Origin: Monarcha castaneiventris obscurior
Taxonomy: Eukaryota; Chordata; Aves; Passeriformes; Monarchidae
Length of the DNA stretch: 64,000 nt
Direction: 5' to 3'
NCBI GenBank assembly: GCA_026261815.1
Contig: JAMPIT010000484.1
Location: forward strand, 17,288,501 to 17,352,500
The notes beneath the pieces are model-generated. The model saw only the letters and a program-made list of their open reading frames with translations, was not told the DNA's origin and made no database searches. The stretch's first letter is position 1, and the number at the start of each line of letters is the position of its first letter. The translations under genes were made by a program, and so were the position numbers. Below, one piece after another: positions 33,701 through 45,344 of the stretch.

Positions 33701-36700
33701 ATTTTAGTGATGTATTAGGACAGAGATGTAGCATTTGCTCATGAACTTAGTGTTTTCTTTGAAACACCTACATTTTTTTTGCAAGATTGTCCAAATACAG
33801 TGGAAACTTGCTGCTTGTTCAAGACGCAGCCACAACTTCATCTCTGAATTTGGAGGAGTGAATTCTGCATGGAAGTGGCCCACACTGTTCCTTAAATGTG
33901 CTGTCCTCCACATGGCAGCCAGATAGCAAGGAGAAATTGAATTTTCTGCATCTCTGAAGCAAAGCTGGGCCTTCCAGGAATCCCCAGTTAGATGAATGCA
34001 GTGTCCAGAGTTTGGTGTTACAAGCAGTGATGAGAGCTTGCTACAGCAGATGTTGATCATGAGGAAATGGGTGTGAGGCTAAAGCCATGAAACACACCTT
34101 AGTGAAATTCCCCTGAGAAGACCCTACGATGTCCCTGCCATTAAGGGGTTGCTGTGCACAGCCAAGGGGGATGTGTCTGCTCTCCAGCAGATGAGGGGTA
34201 CGTACATAGACACAGCTTTTGGAGCTGTGTTGGCACAAGAGCCCTTTCATGGTGAGATGGGACAAATGAATAGTTCCAGCTTCATGTCACCTTCAGTGTT
34301 GTTGCAACTCCATTGCTTCACAGGAACTGCTGCCGTGGTTTCCTACACAGAGCCCTTTAGATGGATCAACTCGTCCTTCCTAAAAAGCTTCGTTGTGCAG
34401 AAGTGGTCAGCTTTCTGAAGTGACTTTCTTAATAGTTTAACCAAGGTAAAGAGAACCTTGGACGTAACCCAGGCAGCAGTTTCTAAGAATTCTTTGTTGT
34501 TCATGAATCAGTGTTGTTTGTATAATGTTGTTGTCACTGTTCCCCCTGGCTTTGCTCCCCAGTACTGCTTGTGCATGCTGCTGCTGTTTGTCATGCCCTA
34601 TTTAATCACAACAGGCTGTTCTTCACTCTCCTCTATATATTTTAGCAGCTCTTTTGCTTTGAAAATAATGCTGGTATCAAATAAATTAAAGATTGATTTT
34701 AGAGAGAATAGGGCATTTTAAATATTAATGGTATGTTGTGGAAGATGAAAACATGAAGAATTAGATTGCAGATTTTTTAATGTACAGTTTAAATCTTTTG
34801 AACCAAAGTGGTTGTGTAAAACTATTAGCTAGTTATGTTGTGATATTTTATCTATGTTGAGTAAGAGAGTAGCTTCACAGTTGCTTGGAGCTGGACTTTT
34901 GCTGTGCCTTGGTTCCTACTTTCTCCCATCTTTTGATGCTGGGGGATTGTTGGTCAGATGTATTAGGGACCTAATCCAACTGAAAACTGAAGGCTTTTTG
35001 TTTTGTTTTATATATTGCTGTTTTGTTTTCCTACCAGATTGGGTACTTAATGTAGCTGTCTGCAGGAGTGCTGAGGCTGGTGTAAAGAAGATGTCAGGAG
35101 AGGTGAAAAAGTCAAATGATGTTTCTGCTGCAAGTGACAACTCACATCTCTTTAGAGTCAGGGGGTGAGACTGTTCCCTGAGCGTGTGTTTGCAGGGCAG
35201 CTGGAGCTGAATGGAACTGGCTCTGCTACTCTTGTGCCTGCCCTTGCCCCACTCAGTCATTGTCCCCTTTTACTTTCGTTGGGCACTGGCACTAAACCAG
35301 TTCAGGAAGCCACATTGGCGAAAACAACTTTTCTTTTCTTCCGGGTTAACTTGTTTGCCAGGCTGGTTTCTGAGCAGGATCAGTGAGTGCCAGTGCTGAC
35401 TCAGGAGAGAGGATGGGTTTGAAGAATGCTGACTTAGATTTACTTAAGCTGTCATGGAACTATAGCCTGAGATGCGTGTTAAGGAACAAAGGGTAAGGTT
35501 TGCCAATTAGCAATTTTTTCAGTTTTGTGTCTTTGTGGGTAGATGTGATGACATCTACAAAAAAAGGCTGCTGAACAGCTTAGAGACTTAACTTTTTTGC
35601 CTTCTAGAGCAGACACAACAGAAACTGTAGAAAGCTGGTTTCCTGAAGCTGTTTCATTAACGTGCCTCCTGCCCTATTCTGGGAGTCAGATCTTTATAGT
35701 TATTTAGTCTTTTGTGCCTTGTTCTCAATGAGATGGCCTTTCACAATGGTGTGTGTCTGATGCAGGTACCTAATTCAGGTCTGATGCAGGTCTGATTTCA
35801 GGTCATGAGCTGAAAGCAGAGAACCATCTATGTCCCAGTAGGTTCCCAGGCAGCCATCAAAAAAGGAGGTATTTTCTGTTGGTTTTGTTTCAAACAATAT
35901 TTGAGCTGGTAATTTGGAAAAACCTTCAGTCTGTTTCTCTGATGATTGTTTCTAAAGCGTGCTGGCGTGGCATCATTGCTTAGTGCTTATTCCGGTTTTC
36001 AGTATTTCTGTTTGTATTTCCATGTTCAAATAAAAATTCAGCTTCAATTTGAAGAGTTGCCAAAACTGCAGATAGGCTCCCCTGTTCACTCTTTGAATGT
36101 CACAGTGTTCAAATTAGTGAGAATCTGCACATCACGTAGGCTTGTGTTTCTTGAATGGAAGATTACCAAGATAGTTAGTGGTTATGCAATTTCTGGGAGA
36201 GTTTTGTTGTAGAACTTGGCCCAAAGCTGTTCATTCGCATTAGTGACTTGGTTAGTCATGTTTTTATGTTTATTTCAGCATGCAGACTGCAAAAATGACA
36301 TATAATTTTGGACAAGCAGCAGCTTGAGGGAGCTCAGTAGCCATGCCTTAGTTGTAGGATAGGCATCAGTGTGACCTCATTTTGTCTCATTAAAGAGACC
36401 CTCCACGGTTGCAAGCAGTGGCAGTAAAGTCCCCTACGTGTCTGGTTTAGTCAGTGATCCTGTTCTGCAGCAGCCATGGAACAAGGTGAGCTGGGAATGC
36501 AAACGTTGGCTTTAGGCACAAGGATAACCATCAGCAATTCAGGCACCTTGTGCTGTTACAACTGTTTGTACAGCTGCACAATAGATTGGGGATCTGACCT
36601 GGGTTGAAAAGTAATCCTTAAAAAAAACAAAACCAAGTGCTGGTTTATTTTTAACTGTGATCAGTTTTGATTCATGGTGAGGCTGCAAAGAGTTGTACCA

Positions 36701-39608
36701 GTGCAGCAGGGTTGAGTGGGAGGGTGCTGTTCATGCTGTTCCAGATGTCAAAGGATTGCCTGCCTGTGTAACTGTGGTCTGAAGAAATAACTGAAGGGGG
36801 AGTTAGACAATGATTTGGCTCAATCAGTGCCAGAGGGAATCTCAACATAATATTGGGTAGTTTTTAGAGCTGGGCATTTGGATGGCATTGGTTCCGTTGT
36901 AGAGGATCACTTTATAGAGCAACCAAGACAAACAAGTGTTTTTCAACCCAAAACCTGCCCTGTTTTACCAACCTAAAGAGAACGTGGTGGATGAATAAAG
37001 TATCAATGTGCACTTTTTTCTTGTGCAGACCAAACTTTTGATGTATGTGTTTTCTCTGTCATTTCCCTGTCAGAGAGCTGGAGGCCTGGGTTTTCTTAAT
37101 TCACTGGTTTTACACATTCTGAAAGTAGAAAAAAAAATATTGGGATAGATTAAATTTTTTTGCTTGACTTTTAGCTTCAAATTTTATTGTTTGGGGTTTT
37201 TTTCTCTTTTGTGTTTTCCGTTATCTTCCCCTATTTCCTACAAGATTGTGGAGGGCAAAGAGCCAGAAAACACTTCTCCTTTATCTTTTTTGGTCGCCCA
37301 CCTAAGGTCTAAAACTGTGTGTGCCTCTGCTCTTGAACTGGGGGAGTTGAGTGTTTTTCCTGTTGCAGAATCCTCACTTTGGCACCTGTGCTTTGCTTTC
37401 TCTGTGTGACAAGTGTAAGGTGCAGCACACTGATTGTTCCTTTCAGTTCCTATCAAACACCCTCTGAAGCCTGAAAAAACTGCTCTTATTGCTACACTAG
37501 TACTTCCTTTTTCTGGGATTTTGGTGCTTTTGCTCTAAGTTTCCTCTCCATAGAAGCTGGAAGGATCTTGTCCCATCTTGCCACCAGCTTTCCAGGTGTC
37601 TGTACTAGCTAGGAGTCTGAGGGACACAAGGCTGAGGTGCATGACCATTTCTCCTTGTGCAGTCTGTGTGGAGGTGTGAGTGGGAGCTCAAGCTCCAGAG
37701 GTGTTTGCACATGTGGATGACGACAGCACCTTTCAGCTTGGAGGCCAGCAGTTATTCTGTAGGAGATTAGGCCAGATTGTTTTCCTTGGCTCTGGCATGA
37801 TGCCTCCAAGGTCTTCTGAGGCATTTTTAGCCGGGAGAAGATGAGGTAAGTACTTAGGAGGTGCCAGTTGTTCTCTTCCTCCCTGTTGTAGCACAAACCT
37901 GAGACCTGCTGGCCTGACTTCAGTGGATTCTGCTCAGTTTGGTGGGGCAGCTCCCCAGTGCTGAGCAGCCCTTTCCAGTGCCATCTATCTGGCTGAGCTC
38001 TGCCCACGCTCCCACAAAATCACACCTCCCTCTTCCTGCCAGCAGTGCTCACTGTGCATTTGTTCTCTGGTTCAGCACAGCCATCACCAGCTCTGACTCA
38101 TTCTCTTGCTGTCAGCAAGTGTGGTGCATTTACCTGCTCATCCATCCTGCTTTCCAATGCTGTTGAGATTTTAGAATTTGGTACCCACAGCTGATGTGAA
38201 GGTGCAGCTTCTGAACAGACTCCTCTTTGTGCTGAACTCAGCGTAGTCATTCCATCATCTTCCTGCTGGAGAGGCATTTGGGTGGTTACCTGGATGACTG
38301 TGCAGAACTTTCTTAGGGATGTGGCTGCTTTATTTAAGCCTCACTGTCAGGAAGAGGCCAGGGTCTGTGACTAAAGAGTAGGTATACTTCATTTTAGATG
38401 AAAATTTAAACATAAGATTTTTTTGAGACAGGAGGTAAAATTGTGTCCTCTGCTTATTCAGTCCATAAGTTGAGTTACAAATTCTGAGTTAGTCTTTGAG
38501 CTGGGCTTCTTCAATGGGAATGATGTGAATCTTTTTCCTTTTTCCCTGTCATGCTGTGAATGCAAGGACAATTTTCTGCCTGTTGGTGAGTTTCTGAGCC
38601 CCTTCACTAATGTGAATTCAAAAAAATGTCTTTTCTTGGTGGGTTAGGTTGGTTCATTGTGGCTTTTGACTGTTGAAAGTATATTCCTTTCTAACTGACT
38701 CTGGCCACTGGATTGGAAAGCTGTGCAGAACAGCAGCTTTTGCATTGGAATAATTTAAAAATAACCTGTGGAGACTTCTTCCTCTTTGTAAATGATGTGA
38801 AGCCAGAAATTACCTCACAGAAAGCTGAGCAATGAGGCTTCACAAGCATTGATCTTCCCTAAGCCCTTCTCTAGAAAGCATGTGTCATAATCTCATCTCT
38901 CCTATAAAATGCAAAGCCGATATTGGATGACCCTGCTCTCTTAGGCACAAGCTTGGAAAAAAGTCTTCTGGGCTGGTACTGATAAAGCGACCTTTTGTTG
39001 TATGTATTCCATCAGGTCTTGCTGCTGTGGAAACTCTCAGGCTTGGACTGCAGCCAGTGCTTTGGAACAGAGAAGGAAGGTGCCCTTTTCCACCAAGGCA
39101 AGGGTGTATTTGTGGCAAGGTGCAGCAGGAGGATTCGGCAGCTCAGCTCCCTCTTGGTCATCCTCCCTGCCTACTGGGGAGGAAAGAGTGGTGACGACCA
39201 GACCAGGGCTGGCCTTTCTTGCAGCCTTTGCAGTGACACTGATAGCAGTGACAAGGACTGGCAGGTCCCCAGGCAGGCTGTGCCCTCCTGCCAATGTGCT
39301 GCGTTTCTCCAGTGAGGAAGGGGAAGCCTGGAGAAAAGAGCAGCAAGGGAATTAAATCATATTATCGCTGTTACGTGCAGTCCTCCACTGCTCCCCAGCA
39401 TGATGTTATCACAGTAGTGCCAGCTTGTCCAGCATCAGGCCAGACAGGAATACAAGCTGGAAGAGGCCCTTTGAGCCCCAGCTTGGGTTACCCCCACGTA
39501 CAGAGTGCTGCATGACAGGTGTTCACAAAATATTGCAGAGTACCTGTTCCATCTGTTGCTGAATGTGACAGACCTTCCCTGTTCATGATTGTGTGCTAAG
39601 GCTTGGCT

Positions 39609-39647
39609 TAAAAAAAAAAAAACAAAACAAAACCAAAAAAAAAACAA
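39609..39647. repeat. A-rich simple repeat
   Basis: A run of A with AAAAC-like interruptions. It may be the tail of an unrecognised retroposon or simple slippage; no element body is recognisable before it. Confidence 0.7.
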
Positions 39648-40070
39648 GGAGAGAAAAACAGAGAGGCTACTGCTTTAGCGTGCCAGTGTGAGAAAACGGG
39701 CATTGTCTGTGTCGTGGGCCTGAATCCCTAACAAGGACTCCCAGTACCTCATCCCTCCCGGAAAGCATGCCATGCTTTATGCGTAGGTGACAGCAGAAGG
39801 GCCTTTGCAATTCTTGCTAATCTGGCCTCTGAGAAAAAAAAGCCTTGTTTAACCCCAGATCTAAGCACTGGTTTTAGCGAGTGGTTTCGGCATTCCAGCC
39901 AGAGTTAAAAGTGCATGGCTCAGCCTCTCTTTCTTCAGAAAGAGCTGAAAAGGCTTGGCTTCCGCTCCTTTCTTAGGAAAAGAAGGGGAGAAAATTCTTG
40001 GTCTCGCAGGCTGCTGGCAGAAGTACTGAAGCTTTGTGATCAGTGTGATAGAAGTATGGCACAAATAGTC

Positions 40071-40634
40071 TGTCGTGGTTTAACCCCAGCTAGCAACTCA
40101 GCCCCACACAGCTACTCACTCACTCCCCTCCTGGTGGGATGGGGGAGAGAACTGGAGGGGTAAAAGTGACAAAACTTGTGGGTTGGAATAAAGACAGTTT
40201 AACAGGTAAAGCAAAAACTGCATGCACAAAGTAAAACAAGGAGCTCATTCCCCACCTCCAGTGGGCAGGCAGGTGTTCAGCCATGCCCAGGAAAGCAGGG
40301 CTCCATCACAGTGACAGTGACTTGGGAAGACAAACGCCATCACTCCGGACATCCCCCCTTTCCTTCTCCTCCTTTCCCCAGCTCTGTATGCTGTGCATGA
40401 CACCATATGCTCTGGGATACCCCTGGGGCCAGTTGGGGTGTTGCCTCCCTTGTGCACCCCCAGCCTCCTTGCAGTGGAGCAGTGTCAGAAGCAGGAAAAG
40501 CCTTGACTCAGTTAGCCCTGTTCACCAATAACAAAAAAATCTCTATTATCAACATTGTTTTCAGCACAACAAACAAACCACAGCTCCATACAAGTTGCTA
40601 GGAAGAAAATGAACTCTTCCAGCTAAAACCAGCA
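40071..40634 (-). mobile_element. Solo LTR of an ERVL-like avian endogenous retrovirus
   Basis: From TGTCGTGGTTTAACCCCAGC to CTAAAACCAGCA, about 560 bp, this matches my memory of an LTR family abundant in songbird genomes, inserted in reverse. Its two ends form a short inverted repeat in the usual TG...CA style. No gag, pol or env sequence is next to it, so it is a solo LTR. A possible target duplication AGTC flanks it (40067-40070 and 40634-40637). The family name is not assigned. Confidence 0.75.
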
Positions 40635-43600
40635 GTCTTTTTTCAGATCTTGAGGACCCAAAACAAGGATATGTCTAAGGACTTGTACTACAAGCTTAAT
40701 TTTATTTCCTTTTCTCCAGGTTCAGACAAGCTCTATGTTAAGTAGATCAGGCTCTTTCCTTGTGAACACTGCAGCAGTTGGTGCATTTGTGCCCTGTCGT
40801 TGAGGAAGAAAGAGGATTGGTGAAGGAAGCTCAGCTCATGGCATAGGGTGGAGCCTGCCTGGTAGTGGCTATTGTCCTCTCCAAGCCCTTGTTCACTGCA
40901 GTTCCTCCCCAAGCCTCACTGCTGCCATTCTCCTCCTCAGCTGGCATTCTTGAGCAGCTTTTCCTAACACTTTGCATGCATGTATCTAGATTGTATTCTG
41001 CTTCCTGGCCTCAATCTGACGAGCCACACTTGTCATGGTGAGAGCAGCCTGTCCAAAAAGGAGTATTTGGTGGTAGTTCAAGTGTTGGACGAGATGCATG
41101 AGAAGGCTCAGGATTCAAAGCTATGTATTAAGCAGGCTAGGAAAGTTTGTAGCTTCCTGGATACCACGAAGGCCAAGTGTTTCTGGTTACATCTTAAGTA
41201 TTGCTGCAGGTTTCTGGAGAGCTGTGTTCTCTGCCCAGATCCCAGGGCTCATCTCCATTTACTGCTGACTAGACAGACATGTCTCAAACCCGTGGGGGTC
41301 AGCTTTTGTGCTGGGAAGTTGATCTCACAGTACAGTGGGAAACACTTGTTTTTGAAACTTTCTTAGGCTGGGTTTTCATCTCATACCTCATCCAATCCAG
41401 CATGACTAGAAACAACTCTGCTTTTCAGCACAGATGCTTCTGCTTTTCTTTTCTAATGAGTTTAGCTCACCAGGAACTGCTTGACCAAATGCTGTTAGTC
41501 CTCTTGTTTGCTATACTGGTATTTTCTATTCTTGTGCTTTGCTCCTGAGTGCTCTGGGGTTGTTCAGGGAAAGTCCTGCTTTTGTCATTGTGACGTTGAG
41601 GTCTGTATTTATCCCTCACCCGTGGCCTTTCTCCAGACTCGTCAGTGGCCATCTGCCTTAGCCCTCAGCACAGCAGGGCCTTGGGGGATGGAGTCAGAGG
41701 AGAGGCAGTGCTGGAAACATGGATATGCAAGCTGCTTAGGGCAGTCAGTGTTCTTGCTGTGCAATGTATCATGATTTAAGGCATTTGTTCTCTTTTTCAT
41801 TCAGGAAAGTAGCTTTACTAGTGAAGCATTGCCAGTGTTCTGTACAAGATGGCTTATAGAGAGTAGGGACATCAGCATTGTGGTGTGCTCAGCAGTAATT
41901 CTCACACCCATGGCCATGCAGCTCCCTGCCCTCACCTCTCATCATGTGATGACCTCCAAGGCTAATTTTTCTGTCCCCTTTAAGTTACACCCTCAGAGGA
42001 GACATTCCTGTTCTCTGGCACTGTGAACTGGCAAGAGCACCTCCTTGGTCTGGTAAGACACCTGTAGCCTTCAGCCAGGGTTCAGTGGTGTCTAAGAGGT
42101 CTCTGGCTGGGTCTTGAAGAGCACAGCACTGTTTCTATGGAGGGAAACCCTGCCAGAGGGTGATGCTGGTTTTGGGGATGGGGTTTACCCCACTTCATGG
42201 GTTAGGAAGAGCACTTATCTTGAATGTCTTACTGAATTTTGTTTGGAAATGTGTGTTACGACAAAAAAACACATCTTATTGCCAAGAAGTGTTTGAACAG
42301 TGAGGTATGCACGTCAGACTTGGAGCAGATACACTGACAGGGATGTCTAGACTTAGATATTGTAGAGCAAGTTCTGTGCCAGTGCACAAGTCTGTTACTG
42401 GGGAGGGTAATGAAGTATGGGGGGTGGTGTGTCTGTGTAGTCACAGATAACTCTGCTCCTGAACCTCATCCCCCACCTTTCCTGATTCAGTGGACACTTT
42501 GTCTTGCTGAAGAGATCAGTCTGTTGGAAGGGGGTGTAAACTGGCCTGGGTGTTTAACTGCTGCTTGAGCTATAGTGGTGGTGGTGCAGGATACCAAAGG
42601 ATCTACCAGGTTAAATGAACTCGTCTCCTTCAAGCTGTTTTTTGGATTGTGCACTGCATTTTGCAGCTTAATTGGAAGGACTTTGAATTTTATAAGCCAG
42701 CTAAAATAGTTGAACTCATGCTGTTGTTTAACAGATGAAGGATGAGTAATATTTAGGACTTCAAATAGTTTTCTGCTTTATATTCGTTTGAAACTGCTGG
42801 GATTCTTCTGTTGTTATTTGTGGATAGTGTCCATGTTTAGTAATAACAGTTTACTTTGAGTTAGTTTGATGAAAAACACTAAGCTGTATCTGAGCTATAA
42901 AGTGTCTCTTTCTCAAGCCCTGTGGAAATCTTCCTCTTCAAAAATGTTGCCTCTGAAATGCTGCTTGCCAGAAAATATTTTTTTCTCACATTCACTTGTA
43001 CATGGGAAAATACTGCCTGTATCAGTGTTTCTCTAGAGTGTGTGGATGCATGTGTGGAGCAGTTTTCTGGCTTTGGACTCTGTCCCCACCTGATGCCCAG
43101 CTCCTTCTCTGGTGTCACAGCCTCAGAATGTTTTGTTTTTATGGCTATCACTACCTTCCAGGGAGCCTTCACATCCAAAACTTGTCATGTTGGGTTTTCT
43201 TGGGGGTGCTGGGGTACTTGGCAGTGAGCCCAGGACACTTGGTGGCTGCAGCCACTTCCCAGCAGCCCTTGGATGACTGCAGTGCTGAGCATCATGTGCA
43301 TGTCTCCTGAGTGTGACAACCATCACACAGATAAATCTTGTATTTCTCTTGTCCTATGACATTTAAACCACAGGAAGGTGTGAAGTTAAGCTTGTCCTCT
43401 GTATTGTTTGGAACAGCTGAAAGCTCTGCTTTAGTCATTGGCAAAAGAAAAGAAATTGAATCCAAGACAGAGCTGCATCAGGAAGGGAAGACTTAAGTCT
43501 GTGAAATATTTGTTTGGAATTTGAAGTGCTGACCTCTTGCAGATGCTGGTACCTTGCTTGTACTCAGATATTAACTATGTTAAACCAAACTAAAATATCT

Positions 43601-45221
43601 ATGACTGTCTGCTGCTGAACTTTCTTCTTGTTGGTAAAGCAAATAAGAGGGAGGAGAGAAATCCCCAGCATGTTTTTGTTTGTGATACAGCTTAGGCTCT
43701 GAGTGAGTTTGGGAGACAGACTTTGAGGAATGCCTTGAACAGACTTTGACAGGAGTTGCTACAGAGAGGGACCATCTGTGTTGTGAGTTTTTTCCCTCCT
43801 ATTCCCTGGCCTCTACTTCAAAAGCCAGCTATATATTCACATTATTTCCCTTGCACGGAATGTGGTGGTGTGGATGTGTAACCACAAAAGGAAATGTTTT
43901 CCATGGGATCAGTGAGATGATTCAACTCAAATGTACGTACACTTAACACTATCCCAAAAATCCAGTGCGAGGGAGCAAGCAGGAATGTGCAGACAAGGAG
44001 AGAGAAGCATTGTCCTGTTGTGGGGAATTTGGGTTAGATTGGGTTAAACATGTTATGAAGTATCGCCCCTCCTTTTGAATCTTTTTAGCTTCGTCTCTGA
44101 CATGGTTGAGTTGGAGCGGGGGAGATGAGCTCGTGTTCATCCAGAGCTTCCCCCGGCCTGGCAGTGTTGTGTAGCTGCAGAGACATCCCGTGGCCGGATG
44201 AGGAACAGCCTGAGCCGTGCCCCTTGTTCAGGCCTCCAGGATCCCTCAGTTTTTAAATTGCTGCCCTTGGCTGTTGCTGTGTGAAGAAACTGGAAATTTG
44301 ATGCATTCGGAAGCTGTAGTCACCATTTGGTTCTTGTACCAACATTTGGATAACTCATCGTTGTGAGGAAATCCTGTGACATTTTCCCCAGCAGCCTCAG
44401 GAGCAGCTGTGATCTAAGCTGGAAAGGGCAAGTCATCTGGAGAGAATTTGGGCAGCTTTACTTTTCAATCATCCTGTGGCTGTACCGGGCACTCTGCAAA
44501 CATTAAAAGAGCATCTGCTTCTCTAAAGCACTCATAATCTCATTTGGATTTAGTGATATATCTTGCTTACCTCTAGAGATTAGAGCCTTGTTGTGCATAT
44601 AGGTGCTGTGAAAGCATTAGAAAATTGTTGTCTTGAAAGGCTGGGAGTAATAAGGGAGAGAATCTGAGCAGAATCCATTCAGTTCCAGTGCAGACACAGT
44701 GACAGAGTGACTGTCTCACTCTGCGTCTTTCGTGTCAGTGAGCACTAAAGGAGGAAACAGTGTGACAGTAGCAGGTGAGCAGGAATTATTTAGTCATTTA
44801 GATGTTAAAAATGCAGAGGCACGAGGAGTGGAATTCAGATTCTGGAAGTGTTTGTACTGCCTGTGTCAGTCACCATTACTGATAGGCAGGTGTGGGCTAT
44901 AGCTCACAGTCTGTTCCACTGCCTTACTAATAAAACGAACAGGGAAGGAAATAGTGTAATAGCCATATCTCCTCCTTTGCCAGTCTGCTGTCAGTCCTGT
45001 TGGAGGAGCTTTGCATGGGACTGCCTCTGAATTAGCATGTGTTTACCTGTAGGATTAAAGAGGTGATGAGGAGGAGCATGCTGGAACAAGCAGGATGTAA
45101 ACAGAAAACAGAAGAGGATACAGAGGATACGGATATAAATAAGTACCATAAGCTTCTCCAAGTGAACAGGGAGTGAGTGTAAGTGGTCCTTTACTAACAG
45201 GAGTCTCCTTTTCTTTTTCAG

Positions 45222-45344
45222 ATCACTGCAAGGAAGCAAATTGCCAGGATTTCCCCCCTGTGGCTGCCTGACCACTGCTGAGCTACCCCTCCCAGCCCAT
45301 GTGGCTCTCCCCATGCTCCAAGAGTGCAACGGGTGCCCAACGCA
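45222..45344 (+). other. IP6K1: IP6K1 5' UTR part of first coding exon
   Basis: This follows a strong TTCTTTTTCAG acceptor. It has two further out-of-frame ATGs, at 45299 and 45313, whose frames overlap the main start. Confidence 0.8.

Larger units (their letters stand above)
16900..45221 (+). other. IP6K1: IP6K1 28-kb 5' intron
   Basis: AT-richer than either flank and with no long ORF; the scattered 60-130-codon frames have no recognisable domain and I reject them as genes. It holds a decayed CR1 LINE piece, an A-rich run, a solo LTR and a small GC-rich islet at 29.4 kb, annotated separately. I recognise no tRNA, snoRNA or microRNA. Apart from these items it reads as unique intronic sequence. 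Confidence 0.75.
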
